Below, piece after piece: positions 42,750 through 53,804 of a DNA stretch of 64,000 bases. Below the pieces are notes generated by a model, which was not told the DNA's origin, ran no database searches, and saw only the letters and a list, made by a program, of their open reading frames with translations. Location: NCBI RefSeq assembly GCF_033568475.1, contig NC_133120.1, positions 88,554,151-88,618,150 of the forward strand, read 5' to 3'. Both the position numbers and the translations under genes were made by a program. The stretch comes from Henckelia pumila (taxonomy: Eukaryota > Streptophyta > Magnoliopsida > Lamiales > Gesneriaceae). How positions within the stretch are numbered: the first letter of the stretch is position 1; every line of letters begins with the position of its first letter.

Positions 42750-43961
42750 TTACATTGTGTCACTCTCTGAATCACTGGTGCATTCGGACCATTTCTTTAT
42801 TGGTTTGTCTTCTTTGACAGCTGGTTTGTCCTCTTTGACATTTGCTTCTTCTGTCTGAATGGGTTGGCAATGTCCACATTTGTGAGTGGATATCATTGTT
42901 CTTAGTTTTTGACATAACATTTGTTGGGTTTCTCGGGTCATGTCAACTCTTGCTTCATAGATTGGAGCTTCGAATTGAGCTAACATGGCTTGTTCTTTCT
43001 TTTGGATTGTCTTCTTGTGTCCAGTGGTTAATAAAATTTTACTGGCTGCAAAATTTATTTTAACCTTTGAGTTTCCATCAATCTTTCCTGTCTTTGAGAT
43101 CATATCAATTAATGTCTTTATTCTTATCTCAGGAAGTGTTGAGATATCCATTACCGCTTTCTCTTCATTTGATCCTTTGAATAAGAACTTGTCTTTTTGT
43201 TTTCGACATTGAATATATACCATTGGTTGATAGAATTTGTTATCATACCAATCTGGAAGGGTTGAGTGAATACTCAATGTTAATACCGGATCGTCCTTAA
43301 AGACTGCTTTCTTGAACCGGATGATACTATTTCTCAACTGATATGAAAATAGTTCTATTTCTTGATTGTTGGGACTGACTTCCAATCCACTTAATAATCC
43401 ATTTGAAAAGAATCTTGCGACTTCATGCGCTAGAGCACCTTGCAGTGTTCTTGCTCTTGATATGCTCTGTGTGTCACAAGTTTGTAGCCAAGATTCTGCA
43501 GATGGTTTGGCTATTCTCAAATAGTTTAGTGTTTCAAAGAATTCAGTCTTGAGTTTTTCTGAAAAATTTATTTTCTCAAAAATTGGTTTTTGTGGTCGCA
43601 GATTGACCATCTTTCTTTCTTTCTTTTCAAAGGCACTTTTAAACGTCCTTTCTTCTTTTTTATTTTTCTCGGTGCTGGCTGTGTCCACCGGTTCTTTTTT
43701 CTTTTCTTTTTCTTTGTTAGTGTTGGTTGTGACCACTGACTGTTTCTCTTTTATCTCCATTATTTTGTAAAATGGAGTTGCCATTTTGATTGGTGTTCTT
43801 GGTGAGGATGATGATGATGAAGTTATCATCTTTTCTTCTGTCCTTTGAATTTTTTTACTCAAATTCCTTTCTTTTAGTTGAAGAATTTGAATTTCTTCCT
43901 GCAATTCAATCAATTGTTCTTTTAATTGACTTAGTTGCTCCATCTTGATTATACTCTGCAC
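42750..43961 (-). CDS. EPRV-2 transactivator/inclusion-body-like protein
   Basis: An intact 403-residue frame at the position of CaMV ORF VI. An N-terminal coiled coil (about 1-45) is followed by a charged, Lys/Glu-rich linker, a folded core (about 125-330) and a C-terminal HKCGHC cysteine/histidine patch with a charged tail. By family knowledge this protein lets ribosomes reinitiate on the polycistronic RNA and forms viroplasms in the cytoplasm. The start codon (43961) is in an AT-rich intergenic stretch that would hold the subgenomic promoter. Confidence 0.7.
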   Translation of the reverse strand: MQSIIKMEQLSQLKEQLIELQEEIQILQLKERNLSKKIQRTEEKMITSSSSSSPRTPIKMATPFYKIMEIKEKQSVVTTNTNKEKEKKKEPVDTASTEKNKKEERTFKSAFEKKERKMVNLRPQKPIFEKINFSEKLKTEFFETLNYLRIAKPSAESWLQTCDTQSISRARTLQGALAHEVARFFSNGLLSGLEVSPNNQEIELFSYQLRNSIIRFKKAVFKDDPVLTLSIHSTLPDWYDNKFYQPMVYIQCRKQKDKFLFKGSNEEKAVMDISTLPEIRIKTLIDMISKTGKIDGNSKVKINFAASKILLTTGHKKTIQKKEQAMLAQFEAPIYEARVDMTRETQQMLCQKLRTMISTHKCGHCQPIQTEEANVKEDKPAVKEDKPIKKWSECTSDSESDTM

Positions 43962-44101
43962 AAGAAAACATATTTATATATATAATGGTTAGTAAAATAA
44001 CTCTTTTCGTGAGTAATTCAGATAGTTTTATTATGTGTATCATTGCATTTATAAATTCTTTTGCAAGAATTGAATCAATCTTAAATTGATTATTTTACTC
44101 A

Positions 44102-44281
44102 AAGAGTAATTTATGTTTTTGAATATAAATCTCATTTCATCAATTTATATTCCTCATGCTTTTTTAGGCATGTTCGGATGACTGAAAGTCATAAAATAAT
44201 TCATGTTTCTGAATATAAATCTCATTTCATCAATTTATATTCCTCATGCTTTCTGAGGCATGTTCGGATGACTCACAGTCA
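44102..44281 (-). repeat. 90-bp tandem duplication before the EPRV-2 transactivator
   Basis: Two copies (about 44102-44191 and 44192-44281) share nearly all bases, including GAATATAAATCTCATTTCAT. They lie between the RNase H end and the transactivator start, where a subgenomic (19S-type) promoter would be. Confidence 0.85.
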
Positions 44282-46276
44282 TTTTTTTGGATCACTTAGG
44301 ATCTCCTTTATTATTCCGTTACTACGGATAGTATAGTTTGGATGAAGTTCTCTGGTTAATGCGTCGGGTAATGAATTATCCGTTTCTTTGACATGTTGGA
44401 TATCGAACTGATAATGGTTCAATTCCAATTGCCATCTAATTAGCCTTGCCGCATTTCTCCCTGAATTTCTTAATATTTTCCTTGTTTTGAAATATGTTAA
44501 ATTCATATTATATGTTCTTACTAAAAACGATTTAGAAATAAGATAAATTTAATAAGTTCTAATTGTGAATATTAAAGCTAATAATTCTTTTTCATTCGAA
44601 TGATAATTTAATTGTGCACCTTGAAAAGTTCTTGATGTATAGTTGCATAATTCTTAATTATTTCTAGTAGCTGTTTTAGTAAGTTCTTCTAAATTTTTTT
44701 CTCCAGTATAAGCTTTTAAACATGCTCCCCAGTATTCATCTGAAGCGTCTGTTTCAATTATTATTATATCTTTATTTGAAGAAAAATATAATTCTGGAAG
44801 ATTACTAATTATTTTCTTTTTAATAGTGTCTATGTAATTAGTATCTTCTTTCGACCATTTCCACTTATAGTCCTGTTTAAGTTTTACCTGAAGAGGTTTT
44901 CTGATTTCTGCAAGTTTCTTAATGTAATTTCCAGAATAAGTTAATAATCCTAAAAATCTTCTTAATTGATCTTTATCCTTGATTTCACTAGGAAAATCAT
45001 GAATTTTCTTAAGTATATGCGGTTGTAAACAATGTTTTCCATCTTCTATTTGTAATCCTAAATAATTTATTTTTATTTTGAATAATTGTTCTTTATTTTC
45101 AGAAAGTATAATTCCATCTTTATGACAAATATCTAAAACTGTCATGAGATCTTTATAATGTTGATCTAGTGTTTTTGAATAAATTAATATGTCATCTATA
45201 TAAACGCAACAAAAATCTATATATGATTTAAAAGATTCATCCATATATCTTTGAAAGATACCTGGTGCTTGTTTAAGTCCGAAAGGTAATACAGTCCATT
45301 GATACTGTCCTTTTGGAAAACTGAATGTTGTAAGTAATTGTGTTTGTGGTTCTAGTTGAATTTGCCAGAATCCTGATTTACAATCTAAACTGGAAAAATA
45401 TTTCATTTCTCCTATATAAGATAGTAAATCATTCTTATTTGGGATATAATATCCATCCATAATTGTTGTTTTATTCATCTTTCGATAATCAATTACCATT
45501 CTTTTCTTATCAGTATCTTTCTTACTGACATAAAAGGCTGGTGAAGAGTGTGGACTTTTACTAGGGATGATTATCTTAAGTTTTAATAATTCTTGAACTT
45601 TTTTTCAAATATTTTTTGCATCATCCATGTTACATCTTCTTGGTGCTTCACGGATTGTGATATTAGGGTCTTTGAGTTTTATTGAAGCAATGAATTGTTT
45701 TCTTTTCTTAATTTTGTCCTGAGGATTTTCAGAACATATATCATGAAATTTTCTCATGATTTCTTTTTCAGGATTAATCGTTAAAATATTTTCTATTTTT
45801 AGTTCTATTGGATTTGTATTTCGTTTATGAAAATTCTTTGTAAATCTTTCATTTCCTACGCGAAATGCTGTTCGTATTTTGGGAATGTAAATCATTGATG
45901 ATCCTTTGTTTAAAGTTATGTGATCTTCAAATTGTGTAAAGGGAAGATATTCTCTTAAAAAGTTATTTCCTATTATAATGTCTATTCCTGATTCTATTTG
46001 ATATATAATGGGTATTACAAATTTTGTTTCTTCTATTTCTATTTTTAATTTTTCTGCTACTGTATTAAGCATGATTATTGATCCATCTCCTATTCGAACT
46101 TTTAATCCTTTATCATATTTCTTCCAATAATGATTTGGAAGTATATGCTTGCTTCCTAAACACATACTTGCTTATGTATCAACATAAGCATGTATATGAT
46201 ATGGTTTATGTTCTTTGATTTTAATTTGAATTTTTATATATATACTATTTGGATTAGTTTTGTTTTTATTATCCAT
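44279..46276 (-). pseudogene. EPRV-2 pol (protease-RT-RNase H), inactivated by stops
   Basis: The reading frame is continuous but is cut by four in-frame stops: TAA at about 46173 inside the protease active site (DT-stop-A), TGA at 45605-45607 just before RT, TAA at 44654-44656 and another TAA near 44555 inside RNase H. Frames between stops are 46165-45605 (protease body), 45499-44654 with RT YIDD at 45192-45203, and 44506-44279 (end of RNase H). The start ATG is at 46276. No frameshift was seen, so decay is by point mutation. The product would be like CaMV ORF V protein. Confidence 0.82.
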
Positions 46277-46473
46277 TCTCTCTTTTTTTTTTAAGAGATA
46301 AGGGTAAAATTGATATTTAAAAACAAAAGTTTCTCTCTCCAGGGAGTTGAAAGTAAGTTTTATTTATGTAGGGATTTATAAATAAGTTATAAAGTGTTTT
46401 AGGGAGTGATTGACAGACGGATTTACATACGTTAACGACATTATTGATATTTATTTAATTTTTTTTTGTGACG

Positions 46474-46575
46474 TGGGAACCCGCAGCCACTATCTTCGGT
46501 GCGCACTGAGTAAACCCCTCGTACTAACGCAATAGCCTGCAAACTACTCCACCAACTTAGACACCCCCTTAAGGG
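46474..46575. repeat. Possible degenerate SINE fragment
   Basis: A GTGGGAACCCGCAGCCACTA stretch followed by GTGCGCACTGAGTAAACCCC resembles a dispersed plant repeat related to tRNA-derived SINEs. Ends are not visible, so the call is weak. Confidence 0.3.
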
Positions 46576-47279
46576 CTTGATATTTATTATTATTCTTATT
46601 ATTAATCACGAATTACCATGAACTTCTACGATGTAAACATGATAAAATTTCAAGCAATATGCAAATGTTCTCATCTCATAAACCCTTCTCCATCATTTTT
46701 CTATTTTTGACTCACGCGTTCATCTAATAATCCCGATATTTAAATTGGACAAAAATTAGTCTCCATCATGCATGCTTAATACAAAACCACAACACATATT
46801 GATGGAGACTAACACCCATTTTTATTGGCAAATAATGCGTGTTCATCACCACATTAAACTTCCATGGGGACAGGAAATATCCTTATCATCATATTCTATA
46901 ATACTATGTCATATATAGTCCACCTTGTCGCACCCAAAATATATGCTTAACGAATAATCCTTGTCACATTTCCACAATGAATCACTAATGACCATATACG
47001 CACCACATTATTAGGTAAATGATATTTAATTTAAGGAGTGTTTGCAATCGCGAAACTTTTGGGCTTAAAAAAAAAAAGTTTAACCTAGATTTGAATTTAA
47101 TTTATACTTAATTTAATTAAAATTTAGAAGTAATTTGAAAGTGTATAATGTTGATTTTACTTGTACATGATGAAAATATAAATACTATAAAATCAATTTA
47201 AATCGTATTAATTTTTTTTGTAGAGTACAAGTACAATCTTAATCTAGATTACAAAAATATGAAATAATTGTTCGCACTA
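46576..47279. other. Intergenic DNA
   Basis: AT-rich, with no gene and no element ends seen. Confidence 0.5.
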
Positions 47280-47280
47280 C

Positions 47281-47466
47281 AGGCGATACTTGAGCATGAA
47301 CTCGAGACATACTTATCTCGAGCGGAAAAATTACATAGAAAACTTCTAAATCCATCTAAATAAATAATTTATAAAAACTAATCACAGCTAGCGGGAATCG
47401 AAATCGAGACCAACTAATCTCAGGACATCAACCTTAATCATTGAACTAAGGCTTCATCGGCCTCTC
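47281..47466 (-). repeat. tRNA-derived SINE-like sequence
   Basis: On the minus strand, a box A-like TTAGTTCAATGATTAAGG is followed by a box B-like GATTTCGATTCCC at roughly tRNA spacing, then an unrelated body. No flanking duplication could be recognised. Confidence 0.4.
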
Positions 47467-47566
47467 GTATTAACTAACTTTTGGTACGATTGTGAAACTG
47501 TCGTTTAATAAGTTAATTCTATATTTTATAAGAAAAATGTTAACAACACTTCACCACATATAATTA

Positions 47567-50143
47567 GGGGTGTATTCGTTGCAGAAATTTATTGACTTTT
47601 CTTAAATGACAGACGTTTGTGGAGTTAATAGATTTTTACTGATTTTTGTAGAATCTGACAGATTTATAAAGATGTTCACAGAATCTTGCAGATTTGTTTT
47701 TCATAACTCTTATAGACATTTGTCAATTTTTTTTAGAACCCATAAATTTTTTAATTTATGTAAATTTATTTCTTTTGGATTAGTAGTTGAGTGTCAATAA
47801 CATCTATTTATATTTATTTAAAATAATTATATTTCTTTAAAATATTTTTATCTATCAAGATAAATAATTTTTACTTAACAGTTTGCTTTACAAAAATTGA
47901 TAAATATTTATTGATGTTAAACAATTAATGTAACTCTATAAAATTTTAATATATTTAATTTCATATAATTATATTTATAATTTTTTTATTCACTAAGCGA
48001 CATGTTAACTAAATCGTTGCGGAAGACTTAAAAATATTAAATTTTATATAATATTGAATTACTAATTAAAAAATAATTATGGTTATTTTCAATGTAGCGA
48101 CTCAAACCGGATCAACTACCTAATCAGAGTTAGAGCATAATTAATCATGCATTTAAAATAAGTCGCTGCAGAAGACTTAAATAAAAGCTGGCCGACAGAA
48201 TACAACCGGTTAAATAAATCAATATACAACTCAATCGAATAATTAAGTCTATGGACAAATAAAACCTACAGCTAATCCTGCTGACTTCACTGGTCACTGG
48301 CTTCTCCAAGTGACTGGATATACCTCTTGTACCTGCACCTGCCCCGTCGAATAGGGTGTCCAGACATATAGAAAATACTGGACGTGAGCTACTATGCTCA
48401 GTAAATAAGCAATAATATATATAATATATGCAACACATAATGTATTTAAAACCAAGGTAAAAAAGTATACTCAGAGGCGTCAGGAATATACAAGGGTTGT
48501 GCCGGATAGCTAGTCCGCAATGCCGCTCCTATATTCTCCTATCAACTATAACGTCTACTCCACCATCGTGGTCGCTCCTGGTGATAGCAAAACCAGGGGC
48601 TGAGTCTCCCCAGGACCTGACTCGAATCCAAAACAGGATATTCGGCTCACATGAAAACTAACAATGCCGGTCTCGAGTCCATGATGAGTTACAAGCTCCC
48701 TATGAAAACTGTCAATGACTCACATCTCACGAGATGAAGTCCATTATAAGAAAGATGCATGTGCTAAAGCAGTAAAACATATAAAACACCTAACACGTAC
48801 TCATGCAACACATATAATATATATCATGTTGGTCATCTCAATCAGTACTTACGTACCTTTCTAAGACAGTTCCTAGCAGTCCCACTCTAGGTTCTAAGCC
48901 TACCATCAGCTCTACAATGCAAATTACTAATGCATCACTAAATATGCTCTAAAAGTCTTAACTAAGCTGATAGATACTCCCTATTGATTTTATGGAAATC
49001 GGACCATACATGCGTCCGTCGTCAGCCCACTGATGGCGATTGTTTCACAACTTGAACACCACTCCGCAATAGCTCCGCTACTGCTCCGGACACTGACCGC
49101 CAATTCCTACTCTTAAATAAAAGCCCTCAAAGACCCTAAAATGAGCTACGATGGGAGAGAGAAAGGAATTGGAAATGAGCAAAAAAATGCTCCCCTCGAC
49201 CCCATATTTATAGGGCGAGATCGGACCGTCCGATCGCGGGATCGGAGCGCCCAATCTCTTCCACGCGGTAGACACAACACATGCAACCAACCACATTTCC
49301 ATGCGTACGAGCGTCCGATCTCCCCACCGGATCGTTCGATGTCACCTCGCAGGCGTAAGCAAGCGTCTGATCTCAGCCGGGCCCGGAACCCTACCGGCCC
49401 ATTTCCGGTCGTTCTGGATCCATTTCCGAACTTTGTTAATCAATCTTAAATTTCCTTAATCATTTTTTTTACTTAGTCTAAACATGATCACATGATTAAT
49501 TACCCATTAATTATTAATTTCGGATACGAGTTAATACATTCAATTTATAGGTCAATAAAATATTATCATTTTTTGTGCAGTATAATAAGCTTTTATTTGA
49601 AAATTATGAAATATGATTTAAATGTCATGCAGTTTTTTTTATTAGAATTCAAAAATAAATGAATGATGTAAATAATGTTTATTTTTTGTAAATTTGAATT
49701 AAAAAAAATTGTATAGAGACTATTTTTAATAGAACTAGTACACATGAGAGTAGTGCTTGTATAAAAACTATTTTTAATGGAAATGAAAGTATGTATGTCG
49801 TGCAGTTTTTTATCAGAATTCAAAAATAAATTAATGATGTAAATAATTTTTATTTTTTTGTAAATTTAGTGTGTGAGTTTGAGACATTAATGTTCATCCA
49901 ATTTTTTAGGTTGGACCGAAGATAATTTTTGACATTTTATTGTTGTACTTTAGACTTTAATTCTTGTACTTAATAGAAATTCATGTAGTTTTTAAAGTCT
50001 ATTGATAATTTGAATACCTCTAGACTTTTATAGAGTTTTTAAAAGTCAAGTTTAAATACCACATGACTTTTTAAAACTCTATAAATGTTCTTCTTGAATA
50101 CCAGTAAACTTTTATGGAGTATATAAAAGTCTAGATTGAATAC
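47567..50143. mobile_element. PIF/Harbinger-like MITE split by a solo LTR
   Basis: The left end GGGGTGTATTC (after TTA) and right end GATTGAATAC share the family ends and the CTTTTATAGAGT pattern of the element at 24179. Removing the inserted 48093-49543 leaves about 1.1 kb, the size of that element. Two related 130-bp stretches with AAAAATAAA...AATGATGTAAAT (about 49640 and 49810) lie in the right part. There is no coding content. Confidence 0.6.
48093..49538 (-). mobile_element. Ty3/gypsy solo LTR, minus orientation
   Basis: 1446 bp with TGTA...TACA ends and a perfect 5-bp duplication TTCAA (48088-48092 and 49539-49543). Its order of parts is the reverse of the 57603 LTR: the TATA and GATCGGA-type palindromes lie near its right end (about 49200-49330). 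It is therefore a related LTR in opposite orientation with no internal region, left after LTR-LTR recombination. Confidence 0.9.
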
Positions 50144-50762
50144 TTTTAGGTGGGTGTATTCAAATTAGACTTTTAAAGACTTTTATGGACTTTTTCAAAG
50201 TCATGGACTTTTGTGGAGTTCATGGAATTTTAATGACTTTTATAGACTCTTGTTGACTTTTTTAAAGAATTTTGTCATAGAATTTTGTGGAGTTCATGGA
50301 CTTTTAATGACTTTTATAGACTATTGTTGATTTTTTTTTTGTACAGTTTTGTAAACTTTATTCGTAAATTCTTCTTGATTTTTTTATCCTAACATTGTCA
50401 TGTAAATTTTTTATCATAAATTTTTATGTTTATAAATTATTTTTATTGTTTTTCAAAAACAATTAGTCAACCACTTATTTAAATTCATGATTTTTTTGTC
50501 ATGTCAATTCCAAATATATAGTTAATGAGTAATATTTTTTTCACGCATATATAATTACACTTTTATCAATAATCAATACTAGATAAATAATGACTCAATA
50601 ATATACTAGATAAATAATTGTATAAAATTGTAGATAAATGATCAATCAGAATACGGAAAAATTATGATATTTAAATTGTAGTAATCTTTTATGAAAAAAC
50701 CTTTAATCATTAGTGACTACTTGATCAACGTCGATCCACATTTGATTGGCTATAGCATCCCT

Positions 50763-51212
50763 TCATGCATTAACATTTGCTCGTTGTTGTTCTTGAGTAT
50801 CAAGTAATTGATCAAAGTTGTCTTCATGAATTTTTTCTGATGAAGATGATGGAGCTTCATTATCTGCTTCAATCGGAAACTCATCGGAACGACACTCCTT
50901 GCGAAGAAAATTATGTAACCCGACACAAGCCAAAACAAGATCTGTCTGAGTCTTGTATTTAATAAATGGAGGAGCTGTCTTGAATATTTTGAAACGCGAT
51001 TTGAATATGTCAAATATTCTCTCAATAACGTTTCTCAATGAAGCGTGGCGAAGATTGAACAACTCTTTTGCATCTTCAGGATGACGACCTTGTCCTGTGA
51101 ATTCTTGAAGATGATAACGTACACCTCGAAAATGAGCTAAAAATTGACGTCTATTTAGATATCCGCCATCCACTAAAAAAAATTTACCTATCAAATCATA
51201 TTTGTATATCAA
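50763..51212 (-). pseudogene. Harbinger (DDE_4-type) transposase, C-terminal part
   Basis: 149 residues. The segment KFFLVDGGYLNRRQFLAHF holds the second catalytic Asp region, GQGRHPEDAKELFNLRHAS the conserved middle, and NVIERIFDIFKSRF the catalytic Glu of the DDE triad; LVLACVGLHNFLRKEC closes the domain. The N-terminal half, including the first Asp and the separate Myb-like partner ORF, was not found upstream (51213-52383), so the gene is incomplete. It would cut and paste the element's ends in the nucleus. Confidence 0.85.
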
Positions 51213-52383
51213 TGAATAACATATATAAACTTTTGAAAAGTAAAAAAAACATAAATAATTTAGTAATATATATTACAAAAAAAAGTACCTATCAACACCT
51301 CTACACCTTTTAGAGTTTTGATCATCACCGACACCAATATGTATTTCATATGTATCACACGAAACAACTAACCCTCCATTAAAAAACTTATAAACAAAAA
51401 ATTTGCCAAAATTCAGTAAGTTTTTTTACTGAAAACAATCAATCAACATTTTTTTAATAATTACTTCTTAAACTCATACTGTACCTATAATATGACTATA
51501 AAATATACAACATACTTTTTTGTATTTGAGAAAGAAATGTACATGATACTTATTTCCACATACCAACTTTATTTTTTTAAAAAAATAATAAAAAAATGAA
51601 TCACGGCTCTTTAATTGGAACTCACATGGCTCTTGTATACAAATTTGATCAAAAAATTTGCACCAGTACACGTTGCACTCAAATGAATATTTTTTTTTTT
51701 TGAAAAATACTTTCAAAAGTATATATTTCAAACACCAAAACCCTACACATCCATATGGCCGGCCACCAACACATGCTTATACATAAACGTGCATAAAAAA
51801 ATCAAATCTTATAGTTCTTAAAAACAATAGCAAAACCGTAACCATGTAAAAATTAGTAGATCAGTAGAGTACTCAAAAAAAAAAGTAGATCAGTAGAAGA
51901 TTTTAAAATAAAAGCACACCACTTTCATCCAAAAAAATCAATCCGTATTTGCATCATGCTAACATATGTACTCAAAAATCAAAACCCATAATATTTTTAT
52001 TTGTAAAGAAAATGAAAGAAAACGTTTATAAAAAGAAGAAGAAATAATTTTACCAGGAAGAAGACGAGAAGCAGTGGAGAGAAGAACCCTAGACGTGGAG
52101 AGAAGAACCGACGTTTGAGAAAAAAAAAAGTCTGATCAAATCTTTGGTATAATGGAAAGAAAATTATGAACTTTTTTTAATGGTACCTAATACTTCAATA
52201 TTTGCACATAATGATTTTAATAAGAATCATTAAAAATCTATGAAACTTTTCAATACCACTCAACTTTTATAGAGTTTAAAAAAGTCGAGATTGAATACAA
52301 CTTGACTTTTTAAAAGTCCATGAAAATCTATTTTGAATACCACTATACTTTTATGGAGTATGCAAAAGTCTATATTGAATACC
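51213..52383. other. Non-coding part of the Harbinger element
   Basis: Low-complexity AT-rich DNA; a short stretch at 51285-51420 may be a degraded transposase exon, but I cannot translate it into a recognisable motif. Confidence 0.4.
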
Positions 52384-52386
52384 TAA

Positions 52387-53791
52387 TGTAGCGACCCAGC
52401 CCGGATCCACTACCTAATCAGAGTTTAGGAGCATAATTAAACATGCATTAAATAAATCGCTGCGGAAGACTTAAATTAAAACAGACCGGCAGAATACAAC
52501 CGGATAAATAAATTCGATTATACAACCCAATCGAAATAAATAACCCTAAAGGCAAAACCTACAGGTAAATCCTGCTGTCTTCATTGGTCACTGGCTACTC
52601 CAAGCTCCTGGTGCCCAACCATGCACCTACAACTGCCCCGTCAAATGGGGTGTCCTGACATACAGAAACACTGGACGTGAGCTCTAAGCTCAATACGAAA
52701 GCAATGATATATATATATATATTATATGCAACACATAAGTGACTTTAAAAATCAGGGTTTAAATCACTTTCTCTGGGCGCCTGGAATACACAGTACCGGG
52801 CTAGAGAGCGACTCCGCGTGGTACTCGTATATTCCCAAGACACAAATCCTCAGGAAGAATCGCCTCGACTGATGGAAACTGTCATGACTCACATCATCCC
52901 GATGCAGTCTCCGTAAAAATATATGCATGTGCTAAAGCCGTAAAACATGGTAAAACATATAGCACATACTCATGCAACACATATAATATATATCATGCTG
53001 TCCATCTCAGTCAATACTTACGTACCTCACTACAGGCAAATCCTAGCAGTCCCACTCTAGGTTCCAAGCCTATCATCAACTCTACAATGCAAATATCCAT
53101 GCATCATTCAATAAGCTCTAAAAGCCTTAACTAAGCTATTGCATACTCCTAAATAATTTAAGGAGACCATAGCTATACATGCGTCCGTTGTCAGCCCACT
53201 GATGGCGACTATCCCGCAACTAGGGGCACACCCCTGTTGCAGCTCCACAGCTTCGAGCACTGCTCCGCTATACGAGCACTGCCCCGCTACTATGTCAGAC
53301 ACTGTCTGACTATACTAAAATATATTTCCTACTCCAACTCTAAAATAAGAGTACCCAAAGCCCAAAATAGAGCTACTAGGGCGAAGGAGAGGAATTCGGA
53401 ATTGGCAAGAAATGAGGAGCTCGAACCCTATATTTATAGATCGATCGGAAGTTCCGTTCCTCGATCGGACGTTCCGTTCCGACAGATCGGAAGCTCCGTT
53501 CCTCGATCGGACGCTCCGTTCGCCACGTGTCAATTCGGTCCACATGCAACCACACACCTGTCACCGACAGCCATCGGAAGCTCCGTTCTTGATCGGACGT
53601 TCCGATCCTAGATCGTTGCTTCCGATCCCACTCGAGTCTTGGAACCCTCTAAACCGATTTCGAGTGTCCTGGATCCATTTTTGGGCTCCGTTAATCCTCC
53701 TAGAATTTCCTTAATCATGTTTTACTTAACCCAAACATGATTACATGATTAATTACTCATTAATCGTTAATCACGGATACGGGTCACTACA
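52387..53791 (-). mobile_element. Ty3/gypsy LTR (3' LTR of a minus-strand element)
   Basis: 1405 bp with TGTAGCGACCC...GTCACTACA ends. To its right, read on the minus strand, a polypurine tract (53792-53804, AAGGGGGGGAGAA-like) precedes it, so this is a 3' LTR and the internal region extends right. It contains GATCGGA-N3-TCCG palindromes (about 53425-53640) and shares segments with the 57603 LTR, so the two belong to related families. Confidence 0.85.
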
Positions 53792-53804
53792 TTCTCCCCC
53801 CCTT

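Larger units (their letters stand above)
38766..46276 (-). mobile_element. EPRV-2, circularly permuted caulimovirus/soymovirus-like virus
   Basis: About 7.5 kb on the minus strand. Read from 46276 downwards: protease, RT, RNase H, transactivator, promoter and leader, primer site, small ORF, movement protein, a small ORF with coiled coil, capsid protein. Closed into a circle, this is the CaMV/soymovirus order MP-(small ORF)-VAP-CP-pol-TAV, so the circle was opened exactly between the capsid stop (38766) and the pol start (46276). It carries several stops and at least one frameshift, so it is older than EPRV-1. It is a different lineage from EPRV-1: the gene order differs and capsid and pol are separate ORFs. 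Confidence 0.88.
50152..52383 (-). mobile_element. PIF/Harbinger element with partial transposase
   Basis: The left end GGGTGTATTCAAATTAGACTT and right end CAAAAGTCTATATTGAATACC are inverted relatives, with family subterminal repeats inside. It begins nine bases after the end of the preceding family member. It holds a transposase fragment (50763-51212). The right end is abutted by an LTR at 52387, so a target duplication cannot be confirmed. Confidence 0.7.

Noticed and set aside
53237-53714. Overlapping plus and minus frames of 80-124 codons with repeated RSDR-like peptides
   Set aside because: The peptides come from translating the LTR palindrome array, which is open in several frames because of its short repeats; similar frames occur at 49141-49449, 57769-57951 and 63724-63906.
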